From: Mesostigma viride
Lineage: Eukaryota > Streptophyta > Mesostigmatophyceae > Mesostigmatales > Mesostigmataceae
NCBI GenBank assembly: GCA_009746045.1
Contig: RPFO01000080.1
Location: 7,905,640-7,958,247 of the forward strand
DNA length: 52,608 nucleotides
Reading direction: 5' to 3'
Shown piece after piece: positions 33,859 to 45,000 of the stretch (the first letter of the stretch is position 1; every line of letters starts with the position of its first letter). The translations under genes and the position numbers were made by a program. Under the pieces are notes generated by a model, which made no database searches, was not told the DNA's origin, and saw only the letters and a list, made by a program, of their open reading frames with translations.

Positions 33859-36800
33859 ATGGGGATAGTCACATTCCAGGATATACTGGCAGATCTGGGT
33901 TCCGCAACCATTCCAGGGGAAGGTGCGTTTTCCCTGCGTGTGTGGAGCGTGCTGTATGTTTACGAGCCTCCTGTTCTGGTTACCCGGTGTCGCGTGCGAT
34001 CAGAATCATCGCATTGGTAGTGACATCATGCGTATCGTCCAGAACCTCCAGCCGATCGCTCCATTTCGCAATACATGTTGTCCTTGCCTTCGCTGGCTTT
34101 TCCTAATGGATTTTAACCTGCAGGGCTTCGCGAGCATTCAAGGGCATCGCAGGAACTGTCACGGCCCGTGGGCAGCAACCCAAAGGAACAGGCGACACTC
34201 TTGTGCGAGGTCAGCCGTCCCTTACCAGCCCGTCGCGTCCCCTGCGTCTTCCCCAGCCCCTCACTCCCTCATTTCCTTCCTCAAGCCTACCCTGCTCTGC
34301 CCCTTGTGGTCTCCTCCTCCTAGTCCCTCTGCCTCCTCTCCTCTGCCCCGCCCTCCCCACCAGCCCCCAAGTCCCCGCCCCCCGCCCCCCTGCCGCCCCC
34401 TCCCCCTGGCTACCATCCCGTCCTGTCCCCTTCCGTTGCCTCTCATGCTGCCCTTTACCCCGCCCCAACCGTTACATCACACCCCATCCCACCCCCTACT
34501 TTGCCCAGGCCCTCTTTCCCCTCTAGCAATTATGATGAACATTGGCCGGAAACCTTTTGCCGCTCGGCATGAATGTTTCGCCCCAATATCTTCCCGGCAA
34601 TGACCACTCGCTGGTAACCCAAGTTGTGTGTGCATGTCCTCCTTACACGTCTTTTTTGCCTTCTTCTCGCTGCCATGTCCTGCCCTCGCCCCATCATGAA
34701 CGCGGAAGTGATGCTGTGCGAAAGTGATACTGAGATCGCCCCGCATACACACAAGCTCTTTCTTTCCCGGCCTTCCACTGCTGTTGACCCAGCTCCCTAT
34801 GGGTGCCTTATTGACGCAGTGCTGTTTGTTTTTTCACCTGTTTTTCATGCTTCAAGTGTGAACGGTGTCTGGTGACGTTGCCATACGATGAGGGAGCGAC
34901 GGCTAAGTTGTTACCAGTTGCCTGATTTGCTTGGCCTGATTTGCTCGGCCTGATTTGCTTGGCCTGATTTGCTCGGCCTGATTTGCTTGGCCTGATTTGC
35001 TTGGCCTGATTTGATCGGCCTGATTTGCTTGGCCTGATTTGCTTGGCCTGATTTGCTCGGCCTGATTTGCTTGGCCTGATTTGCTTGGCCTGATTTGCTC
35101 GGCCTGATTTGCTCGGCCTGATTTGCTCGGCCTGATTTGCTTGGCCTGATTTGCTTGGGCTTGCAGGCGGAGCTGTCAAAATTACATGCCGAGCTGAGCT
35201 CGGATGGACACAGCTGGATCCCACGCACCCAGAAGGTGCGTGCCTACTCCGCTCTAAATGTAGCCAGCCGTACTTGTAACGTACACAGCTACACATTCCC
35301 AACTCGGTTCATGTTCCATCACCCTGAACGACTAAAAAAACACGGATAAGATAACAGCAGGCTCGAGCTGGATTCTTCCAATTGATAGCGTGCGCTGGTT
35401 CTCTCATGGATAGAACAGCGTCAAGCGGGTGCGCGCCTGTATTTTGAAAGGTGTGTACTGAACCGTTGTTTATTGAACGGTGCTGTGTAGGTTTGTGCCT
35501 GTATCTCTGATGGGTGCTTTATTGAACACAAGTAGACCCAGCGGGGGCCGAGCCCCCAACTGTTTTGGACTCCACTAATGGAGAATCCTATTCAAGCCTG
35601 GCCCCTGTCGGACCACCGGCGCAGGAATAAACTCAACTCAACTCAACTCATTCAAGTCCAGCTGTGCAGAATCTGAAGTCCCGTGGCCCGGTGCCAGTGG
35701 CCCGGTGCCCGTGGCCCGTCGCGTCGCCCGTGGCCCGGTACTGGTTAGTGGCCCGGTGGCTACTGGCTAGTGCGAGTTGTGGCCCGTTGAAAATCTTTTC
35801 GTCCCCCCCTTGCTAAAACTTTTTGCCCGTGGCTAGTTGCCCGTGGCTAGTGGCCCGCCGCCCGTCGCCGCTGAAATTCCTTCCGTCCCTCGCGGAAATT
35901 GCCCGTTTGTCTTAAGGTAGCTGCCCGTTTGTCCGTCGCCCGTCGCCTGAAATTCCTTCCGTCCCTTATTCCTAGTAGTAACGTGCTTTTTCACTGCGCT
36001 CTGGAGAGAAATCGTAGCGTGCTCCTTCGCTGCGCTCCGGAGAGGAGGCCGCTGAGGCGGCCGCTCGCTTCGTTCGCTTGGCGCTTCGCGCGTACTGTAT
36101 CTGGGAATCGTCCGTCGATCACGGGAGTACGCCCGAATGGCGAATTTTTTAGCCACGATTCAGGGCCCCCCTGCACGATTCGCTGATTTTTTTAGCCACG
36201 AATCACTTGAATTAGGCGACAAACGGTCACCAAGTCCTCTTTATATAGGTGTAAGGATATAAGTTCTTTACCTGTAGATATTATTGAACTTTTTTGAATG
36301 GGTATGTGCAGGATCGTCATGACATGACTGTGTTCATCAGTGCATAACTAGCTAGCTAACTAACTAACTAACTAACTAGCTAACTAACTAACAAAGTTGC
36401 TTCCTATTGGTGATTGTGGGTGAGCGGTTGCCCCAACAAGGCCTGTGGCCATTGTCCTTCAAGTATTGAAATGTGTTGTGCACAGAGTAAGTTTAATAAT
36501 TCCATTTTAAGTCCTATTGTAGTCTACCTATTCCTTGGTACGTCGAACACCCGGTGCCTGTGGCTGAGGGGCTTCTGCATTGATAGTCCAAGTTGGTGCA
36601 CCTGAAATGGTTCCAACCTAGTACACATGCATGCTCCTGTGCTTATTTTTCGTAGGGTGTGCACATTGTGCCCTGTCATCTGCATGCACCTGTTTGCCTA
36701 TGCCCACAGATGTGCAACAACATTGCGTACGCGTGCGCACTCGGGAAGCAGTCAAGGACTTTCCTTGCAGACCTAGAGAAATCTTCCGAGCGACTGCACG

Positions 36801-36934
36801 ACGTACTGGAGGCGCACGTACGCAGCGGCATGCGGCTGCCTGAAGTACGCCAAGTGTGCCAGCAGCCCGCGACGGCGCAGCCCTTGAAGAGCCAGCAGGC
36901 ATTGAGGAACTCGACAGAAAAACAAGCACGCTGA
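33859..36934 (+). CDS. Unknown 147-residue protein, four exons
   Basis: Proposed exons are 33859-33922, 34124-34209, 35167-35235 and 36710-36934. Donors: GAAG|GTGCGT, CGAG|GTCAGC, GAAG|GTGCGT. Acceptors: CTGCAG|GG, TTGCAG|GCG, CCACAG|ATG. Phases 1, 0 and 0 close exactly over 444 nt. The protein starts MGIVTFQDILADLGSA. Exon 3 encodes AELSKLHAELSSDGHSW, and exon 4 starts MCNNIAYACALGKQSRTFL and contains LADLEKSSERLHDVLEAH. It is soluble and charged, with a probable short coiled coil in exon 4 and no signal peptide. I do not recognise the family. The small coiled-coil layout would suit an adaptor or complex subunit, but that is only an impression. Gene reality rests on matching phases and splice consensus. 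Confidence 0.6.
34913..35156 (+). repeat. 14-bp satellite abutting an acceptor site
   Basis: About 17 copies of CCTGATTTGCTTGG (or CTCGG) fill the end of intron 2 of the unknown gene and run to within 11 bases of its acceptor at 35166. Q-I-R-P-S-K translations on the other strand are artefacts. Confidence 0.9.
35236..36709 (+). other. Intron 3 of the unknown gene, repeat-filled
   Basis: It holds a fragment of the 22.8/38.3-kb repeat family (35290-35400), a retroposed 3' end with AACTC tail (35555-35650), a degenerate GTGGCCCGT repeat (about 35690-35960) and a TAAC tetranucleotide array (about 36344-36393). No coding region seen. Confidence 0.6.
36344..36393 (+). repeat. TAAC/TAGC tetranucleotide microsatellite
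   Basis: Tandem CTAACTAACTAAC with a few TAGC units. Confidence 0.85.
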
Positions 36935-37294
36935 AATATGCTGCTGTCTGGTCATCTGGGTGTACATTTCCGATGTACATGCAAAGCGTTCAAATCGCGG
37001 GAACTTTTGTGTTCTGTCTGGGCGTGTTTCTCACCATGTTAAGTCAGATGGCTCCAGATATGATCACAAAACCTGCATGCATGCAGACCACCCTGGAAAA
37101 GGCCAACTTGAGTTATATACGTGATGGAACTTGGTTGAACTTTGACTCGTTTGCATGCATGGGACTGCATATACACAGCACCAAAATCTTCTGTGACAGG
37201 TCGGATGCGCATTACTTCCCCATTTGATGTTGCTAGGGTTGGGGCACATTGTACAAACGTGATTGTTGTTTAACTTTCGTGTTACTGCCGAGCA

Positions 37295-37340
37295 ATTAAA
37301 TTAAATTAAATTATAACATGACTCCATTGGGAGATCATTT
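37295..37340 (-). mobile_element. Isolated LINE 3' end (hairpin plus tail)
   Basis: On the minus strand: ATGATCTCC-CAAT-GGAGTCAT, then ATGTTATAATTTAATTTAAT. Only about 45 bp of LINE is present, joined directly to the retroelement fragment that follows. Confidence 0.6.
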
Positions 37341-38375
37341 CGCAACCCATTTGTATATCACCGCTGGTCTGCCTGGCATCTACCCGCAAGCGTCCCTCAC
37401 ATTAAAGCTCGCGTCGGATACTAGTTGCAATTACCTCGATCTTAACATTACCCGTAACAAGAAGGGCTGGCGTACGGCTGTCTATGATAAGCGCAAGGAT
37501 CCTAAATATCAGCAAATTCCTTTTATTCGCTACCCCGATATTCGCAGTCTCCTTTCCCACACAGCAAAATATGGTGTTGTTCTTAGTCAGTTGCATCGTT
37601 TTTCCCGTCTTTGTTCTTATCGTGTCGATTTCATCACGGCTCTTGTTGAACTCTTGCATCCTTTGTTGGTCAAAGATTATGACCGAGACATTATGCTCTG
37701 TCAAGTCCGGTGTTTTTTGCAAGGTCACCCACATCTGTTCGGTGCTGCCCCTTGGCACAAGCTCTACAAACAGGTTGTGGACCGGCTGGATCACGTAGTA
37801 TCTCCACACATCTGAACCCTGTGATGCCAGATCTCCTTTGCGGCCGTTCCGAGCTTGGCACTGGATTCGTTGTCCACATCGTCGCGTCGCTGCAGCAACA
37901 CGATGTTTTCTGGCATACACGGGCTTTTGGCTCCCGCCGCACATTTGAAAGTGCTGTCCTCCGGATATTTGCCTTTGCACCGTGTGCAGCTCTTGGACGT
38001 TTGGAATCATGGCATGGCTAACGTAATGACTGACTAGCTAGACCTTTTCAGTGGTTTTCCATTTGCGGGTATTTCCTCGTAAATGGTGGGAGAGCGATCG
38101 CAGCAATGGTGCTCACCACTAGAGACTCTCGGCCAGTTAGGCTCGAAACACACGCCCTGATCAAGCAAGCTGTTTCCGGCCCCACAGCATCTAGGTCATC
38201 TAGTCGCTCTACACGTAAGCCAGCCATAATTTCAATGCACAAGGCTACACATTTCCATCACCATTCATACTCATCATCCTGAACGACTCGAACACGCGGA
38301 CAAGATAACGGCAGGCTTGAGCTGTACCATGGTCCGGATTCTCCGGATTTCTGGCCTGCGCTGGTTGTCTCCTTG
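37341..38375 (+). mobile_element. Fragment of a reverse-transcriptase element (Penelope-like?) with long 3' region
   Basis: An ORF to 37815 encodes the region after an RT core: SCNYLDLNITRNKKGWRTAV, VYDKRKDPKYQQIPFIRYPD, SQLHRFSRLCSYRVDFITA and LLVKDYDRDIMLCQVRCFL. The order 'FLDL.I ... VY.K..D ... P ... SQ..R..R.C....DF ... L ... Y' resembles the segment following the catalytic box in Penelope-like reverse transcriptases. No catalytic box is present, so the copy is 5'-truncated. The 560 bp after the stop is shared with 22390-22950. The family assignment is tentative. Confidence 0.45.
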
Positions 38376-38384
38376 ATATTCCTT

Positions 38385-38600
38385 GCCATGGATGGATGGA
38401 GGTGGGCGAAGCCGCGAAATCGAACTAGTCTAACTCTAAGCTAAGCTAATCTAGAAAACCCTAACTACTTTACTCAGCAAAGCGCCCCTTCCTCTTTTGG
38501 GGGGGGGGCTTGCCCACAGGGGCTGGCGTGTGAGCCTGGACAATCGTCTTCCACCTCTTCTTGTTCTGCATAGCAGTCCAAGCAAGAGACATGCCGAGCT
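38385..38600 (-). mobile_element. LINE 3' end, minus strand
   Basis: The minus strand reads the ORF2 end (WTAMQNKKRWK-type, AHTPAPVGKPPPP) and the 3' untranslated region to CCACCTCCATCC. It is a short 5'-truncated LINE copy. Confidence 0.65.
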
Positions 38601-38609
38601 ATTAAAAGA

Positions 38610-38845
38610 AATAAAATTAAATTATAACATGCCTCCGTTGGGGGGTCATGTAGCACATATTCCATGTTGGGTGGGTGGAGGTGCAGGGGGAAGCCGCGTA
38701 ATCGACCTAACCTAACTCTAGTAAGCTATCTAGTCTAGAAAGTCCTAACTACGCTACTCAGCAAAACGCCCCTAGTTCCTCTTGGGGGGGGGGGTGGCTT
38801 GCCCGCAGGGGCTGGCGTGTGAGCCTGGACAATCTTCTGCCACCT
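38610..38845 (-). mobile_element. Second LINE 3' end, minus strand
   Basis: The same ORF2 tail and 3' region as its neighbour, ending in ACATGACCCC-CCAAC-GGAGGCATGT and a TATAATTTAATTTTAT tail at 38610-38640. Confidence 0.65.
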
Positions 38846-40117
38846 CTTATATATTATAAATCGGTTTTCTCTGAATATAGTTTAATTAACGCATGCGGGA
38901 AAGATAAGGCCGCCGTGCCTTGGCCTGGATGTGGAAGGCTGTCTGCGACATGGGCTGACTAATTCGATCTGTACAAAGGGTTTCCTGCTCGCCCGAATTT
39001 TCCTTGGATGACCCGGTTGTTTATAAGGGTCAGTGGCTGATTAGCGGTTAGCGGTCCGAGAGAATTAATTGTAGGTTTTATACGACTTCACTTGCAAAGA
39101 TTCGTGTTTGGTTGCACCAGCTGAGGTTAGGTGGGGACCTGTAGGGTCGGCTGGTTGCTTACCGAATCTTTGGCTGATTTGGGTTATTTAGTGAGTCGTG
39201 ATTAATTATTGTATAGTGGATTCGGACCGGCCCAAGGGGTCGATGGGCGCGTTTTATGTTTGTCAGTCTTGGGAACCTTGTACAACTACCTGTACGGTTA
39301 ACGCACTAGCCTGGGGGTGCGTGGCCACGGCGGCTGTTTGTAGTGGCGTTTTCAGCACTGTTCAGGCCGGTGTGTGACGCATGCCGGTGTTAATTAATTT
39401 AGGATGATGTCAGCTTGTGTGTCGGCGGGCCATGATCCGCAATTGTTTCTTTCCCCTCCCTCCCACCCTGGAGGCTTCTTGCTTCCGCGTGCGGATTGAG
39501 AAACCTTAAGGCCACTGTTAACTGCTGCATTTGTGGCAGGGCTCCACTTATTGTATTCAGGGCGTCCCCAACATCTACTGCTCCAACCTAGGGCCATTGC
39601 TGGTACTTTTGACGTCATGAAAGCAGCGTTTTGGACTAGTGGAATATGATTTTACAGCATAAAAAGTCCATTTTATCATGAATGAACATGGCCAACAACC
39701 CCAAGTGCCCCTAAATTTCTCAATATTTGTAGAGAAATGCTACTTCTCATAATTAAAACCTGCACAAATGCACAATTTGGGGCATGCATGTGAAAGTTTG
39801 AAGTACAAATTCACAATGAGGTTTTACATTTTTCAATTATTAATGGTATCTCATTCTTCAATCAATCAATTTGCAATCGTCCAAACAATTTATTCATTTC
39901 ATACATGTCCGAATATGTTGAAAGAACACATGCAAGTGCTCAATCAGCGTGGACCCCCTTGGACGCGCCCCACCATATATACATTGGACACGTCACCCCA
40001 ACTACTAAACTGCCCAAAGTCACGGTAACTGATCCAACTACTATGTACATCTGCATTTCTCCACGTTGCGGTGGGCAATTACGTGCAAAACGCGATTTCG
40101 TGCAAAGTCCTCGCCCA
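38846..40117. other. No gene seen
   Basis: About 1.3 kb of A/T-rich sequence between the retroelement remnants and the minus-strand cluster. No open frame with coding character, no tRNA and no recognisable repeat was found. Confidence 0.5.
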
Positions 40118-41249
40118 TCATCGCTTGCCAGGTCGATATGAAGGAATGTTGTCCCAGCTGGCGCCTTCCTTCAGGAGAGTAACATGTTCTCTAGCGAACT
40201 TCAGAGGGAAACGAAACTTTTGCTCGCACTCATTACTCCAACCGAGGTCGTGCCCTTCATCAAACCATCTGAACACCACCTTCTCCCTCTCTTTGCCCAG
40301 GAGGGTGCCAAAGAGCGGAAAATCTTCCTTCTTGGGGTACTTGTGCTCCCAGTTTATGCACACGTCGTCTACCCATTTCGAACTCCAACCTCCGCGACTC
40401 AGTTTCGCGCCATCCATAAAGCGCATCCGGACGTCCGGCCGAACGTCCCTGATTCGGTTTTCGGCCGTCGCATCTCTGCCCTGACCACCACCCTTCTGCG
40501 GCTGTGCAGGTTCGTCGGCACCCTCCGTCTCCTGCCCCGCCCCTCGCCTGCCCCCTCCCCGACGTTTTGCCTTCTGCCCCTGCGCAGCCGCCGCCTCTGC
40601 CATCAACTCTTCGTACGTTTTTTCTGGCTGACCGCACGGTAAGGCTGGTGCGTGGTTGGTGCGTTGGGTGGGAGCTCGTCCCCTCCCGCCCCCGGTTGTG
40701 CAACTGGTTCGCCGACCGCGGCCTGGCCAACAACACGGCCGGCCTCTCTGGACACAGTCCCAGACGCGGATCCACGGGGAAACCGAACTGGAGTTTCTTC
40801 TTCGCCTTTCCCTGCACGTAAGCACATGCCAATTAACATGAATACGGAAGGGTCGTGTGAGAAATCAATGAAGCCATGGACTGATGCAAAAAAACTTATG
40901 TAGAAATATATATTAAGGTACTTATTAAACTCGTTTATTGAAAATGAAATTTACCGGCCGAATGTACCGTTGGAGCGTGGAAGGGCATCCTTGGTCGATC
41001 GAAGGGCTCCATCAATGCGGTATAGTGTCCGGCCGATGTCCCTGGCGGCGCCTCAACATCGACCACCTCAGTCGGGCGCATCAATCCGGCAAACGCCGGC
41101 CCTCCACCTGAGACTTTCGGCGGACCCTCCACGTTACGAGCCTCCAATACCCTCTTCTGCAGTGGGGTGCTCGCAACAAAATCCGTGTCAGCCGACGGCT
41201 CCGGATCGTCATCCTCATTCAGCAGTATCGTGTTCGGGCATTGCTCCAT
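40118..41249 (-). CDS. Unknown protein, two exons, probable homopolymer frameshift
   Basis: Exon 1 is 41249-40955 (starting MEQCPNTILLNEDDDPEP) and exon 2 is 40811-40118. The donor GCCG|GTAAAT and acceptor GTGCAG|GGA are both phase 1 and close. Exon 2 reads GKGEEETPVRFPRGSASGT, then at a run of six A (40618-40623) the sensible frame changes to KTYEELMAEAAAAQGQ. One extra A would restore it and make the exon length fit. The second half is conserved-looking: RMRFMDGAKLSRGGWSSKW, WVDDVCINWEHKYPKKEDF, KVVFRWFDEGHDLGWSNECE. I do not recognise it. It may be the 3' end of the large gene upstream, with 41.29-41.88 kb as an intron. Confidence 0.5.
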
Positions 41250-41424
41250 CCCCGTCGAGCGGGGGGCAAAGTCATCACAACCGTCCTTCCTGACGACGGT
41301 ACGGGATCGTCACCCAGACCCAAAGAAACCGAGGCGAGGGCGGGGGTCCCCTCAACCGGGGGTCCCCATGAATCCTGACGAGGCCTCATTCCCACCTGTT
41401 GGACACGACCGCCTCCCGTAAATC

Positions 41425-41661
41425 GGGAACGCCCGCCGGCGCTACCAGTAACAGGCCGCGAGCCTGCTTCCTGCTGGCGATCCCCATCCTCATCACAGAT
41501 ACGCCCGCCGGCGTTTCCAGTAACAGGCCGCGAGCCTCCTTCCTGCTGGCGATCCCCCTCCTCATCACAGATACGCCCGCCGGCGTTTCCAGTAACAGGC
41601 CGCGAGCCTCCCTCCCGCTGGCGATCCCCCTCCTCATCACAGATACGCCCGCCGGCGTTTC
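41425..41661 (+). repeat. 72-bp minisatellite carrying the hairpin motif in plus orientation
   Basis: Four units of 72 bp containing GATACGCCCGCCGGCGTTTC at 41498-41517, 41570-41589 and 41642-41661, and a variant at about 41426-41445. The unit length is a multiple of three, so both strands read open for long stretches. I see no reason to call either coding. Confidence 0.8.
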
Positions 41662-41758
41662 CAACGACAGGCCTCGAGTCTCCTTCACCAGCACGCTGGC
41701 GCTTACCTCCCCCCCTTTTGTCTTCATCCCCCCCATTGTCTCCTCCCGCGAGCCTCCA

Positions 41759-41964
41759 TCATCCCGACTGCGCTTTTTCCCTCCCCTTCCATCTCCTCCC
41801 CCGTCCCTCTCCCCCTCCCCCTCCTCCCTCCTCCCCATCCCCATCCCCTTTCTCCCCCTCCGCCTGCCCCCCACCCACCCCGGGCGGGTGCCCCTCAGCA
41901 ATATCCTCCTCCCCCTCTTCCTCCTCCCCCTCTTCCTCCTCGTAAACCTCTTCCTTCTCCGAGC

Positions 41965-42020
<56 letters not shown>

Positions 42021-45000
42021 GAATGATGATCCCCGTCGTCTTCGTCGTCCACGACCACGGCAAAGTCCATGTCGACGTCTTGCCACCCATCTTCAAGAAG
42101 CCGATATTTGATAAGTCGGACCAGGCGCTTCCACCGGCGGATATGGGCGGGTAACCCGAACACCAGCAGAACTCTGGAGGGTCCCTTCAACAGGGCCTTG
42201 GTGATCTGGTCAACCACATCCCACGCGGCATACCTCAAACGGGAGGAGGGTAAGGGTATCTGGCTGTCGACCGGAATACAGTCTTGATCCCACTCGCGCA
42301 GGTTCCTCCACTTCTCGTTGCTGTCAGCTGTCAGGTCCAGCACAGCAAACGCCTGGTCCTTCAGCTTCCCAGGAAGGTCTTCAGACCCCGTGTACAACTC
42401 GTCCACCACCTTCGTCACCACCAGATCCTTTCTTTTTTCGTTTTCCTTCCATGTCATTGTCCTGTATGCGATCCAGTCGGGTCCCATCTTCACCCCGTCC
42501 CAATAGGTGAAGGCTTCCAGCCTGTCCCACCACCCCCTCTTGGCCTTGGCAGTCCCCTCCTCCTTAGCCGCCGCCTGCACCTCCTCCTCCGCCGCCGCCT
42601 CCTGCTGTGGCACACCCAGCAGATGTTTGGTCTTCACCCCCAAATCGTCATACAAATGACGGGGGTGGGAAGCGAGCAGCCCTCTCGGGAACTTCCAGTC
42701 CTTCTGGTCGACCACTTTCCTTTTAGCCGGCGGAAGGTCCCTCAGCGTGAGAATGATCGCCCTCGTGGCCGTGACGATCACCCGCCAAAAGTCTCTGGTC
42801 AGGCGGCAGTCGGCGATGAACTTGTCGAGGTCCGTGGCGACGGTGCCCTTCAGCTTCACGCCAAACACGTGCTCCCTCACCAATACGGGGTCGAAAGTCC
42901 CGTTTAGTTGTTTGCAAGCGGCCATCAGCTCGGGGTTCTCCAGGAACTTGATGTGGGCGAATTGCTTTGCCGCCTCTATCAAATTCTTGGCGACTTCCAT
43001 TATTTTTATCAGGTTGCTGGGAGGGGCCTCACAGGACATGATCGGCGCTTGGATCAGGCTGTCGAAGTACTGGAAACTCGCAAGTTCCCGATGCGCGGTG
43101 AAAATGGACAGTTCGTGCGCCTTGTCTTTAGGGCGCGTGTCAAGGAAGTCTTGCCGAGCCGCGATATCCTGTGCGATCGCCGGCTTGCCGTCGACAGCGG
43201 GCTTCAAAGGGTCCTCACACCAGAACAGCCAGCGCTGCATGAAGTTCTTCTGGTCCGGCCCCCACTTGTCCGTCTCTTCAGCCCCTCCTGCCTTGTCGCC
43301 TGCGCCGTCCCCTTCGGCCTTGGCTTGCTCTCCTTTCTGCCAAAAGGGCTTCACAATCGCCCAGATCTTGCCGTACAGAGGAGTTGGGAGAGACACGCCC
43401 TTCCCTCTCTTGACGGGTCCATATGCCTGGTAGGCCCGGTGCACATCCCCCAGCGCTGAGCCCCACGTTGCCTTGGCTTGGGCTGTGTCCTCGGCGTTCA
43501 TGGCGTTCCCGAGCTGCCTGACAACTTCGATCATCTTGCCGACTTGTTCGGTAACCTGCATCCCCGTAGGGCAACAACGCGCAGAGACACATCGACAGTC
43601 CTCCCAAATAAGCACAACTCAACTGAGAACAAGAATACGACTGACAGAAACGCCGGCGGTCGCATCTTGACCAAAATATGGCATGCTAAGGTGGAACATG
43701 AAAACCCCTTATAGAAACGCCGGCGGTCGCATCTTGACCGAACTAATGGCATACTGAAATTAACACAAGAAAACCACTTATAGAAACGCCGGCGGTCGCA
43801 ACCTGGCTTACCTTCTGTTCACGGATCTGCCACCAGGTCGGCAGGATGGTCTCACCCTTGAGCATCTGCACGTCCACCCCCCCGAAATTCGTCCAATCAG
43901 TTGCCCACTCCTCCAGCTTCGCCGCGGCCACGGTCTTCGTGACCTCCTGCTCCTTCCCTCCCCGCGCAACGACCCTGAGCTTTTCCGCCTTCATGAAACC
44001 ATTCAGCATTGCCTGGTACCACACAGATCTTTGGTCCACCGTCATATTGTCGGTGACCAGTTCGAATTTCACCGATTTGATGAGTGTGGTAAAGTGGTTC
44101 CCGTCCAGCACGAGAAAGCCGCAAATGGCTGGCGGCAACGGTGTCTTCTTCTCGAGTGGAGCCATCTCCCAGGCGGACTTGCACAAACTGTCCAAAAGCG
44201 CGGCCTTTCTCACGTCCACGGGCTTAAGTGAGTCCAGAATATCGGCCGGTCCTGTCAGAACCGCGGTGGAAGCAGCTTCGGCCATTCCCTTGGCCGAGCT
44301 CGTTCGCAGGTAGATATCAATCTCTTTGTCAGTCATTGCGCGAGCGTAGCCAGCCTTCATTGTCCGTGCCCCCCCATCTCCCCGAAGAGTTGCGCGAGCT
44401 GACGCTGGGTGCCTTCCTTTTTCATCCAGTCATGAAAACTGTTGGGGCACCGGTCAGCCAAAAACTGGAACGAGTACCGCCACACAGGAATCACCAGCTT
44501 GTCGTGGCCGTAGTCGGACTCCGAGTTTGCAAAAATGGTGGCGTTCTGCTCGGCTCTAGACAGATGCAAGTCTCGTGCGAGGAGCTTCTGAGGCCCCACG
44601 AACAGGTTCCTTGTCCACACCCGATTTCGATGCACCAAGGCTTTGGACATCTCATCGAGGTCCCGAGGCTGAACGGCAAGCTGCTTCCGCAACCGTTTGC
44701 CCTTCGCGATCTCATCGTTCACATCCAGGATGTCATCATCATCCTGCGACACCGGGGACTTCTCCCATTTCTCAAGCAGAGACACGGGAGCATCCGCAAC
44801 CTCCACCTCCTTTCCTTTCCCCTTTCCCTTCAGCGCCTTCCCCTTGTAGGTCGCAAGTGCTTCGGAGAGTCCCTTCTGGTGTTCGTCGACGGCAGCAGTC
44901 CACGTACTATCTATTTTCATGTTCTCGCGGCGCGCGTGCTGGTCGAGGCTGATTGAGTACAGGATGGCCGCGTGGGTCGCCCTCTCGGCCTGCACGTACT

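Noticed and set aside
34203-34530. Proline/serine-rich frames at 34.2-34.5 kb
   Set aside because: C-rich intron sequence immediately after the donor at 34209; the exon join to 35167 is in frame without it.
34808-35302. Repeat protein with Q-I-R-P-S-K units on the minus strand
   Set aside because: The 14-bp satellite is noncoding intron of the opposite-strand gene; the unit is not a multiple of three, so all frames show similar words.
38846-40117. Short ORFs between 39.3 and 40.1 kb
   Set aside because: No coding-like composition, no splice sites with matching phase and no recognisable motif.
41399-42154. 251-residue plus-strand protein with 24-residue repeats
   Set aside because: It lies over the 72-bp minisatellite and antisense to a coding exon with poly-Asp; its composition reflects the repeat.
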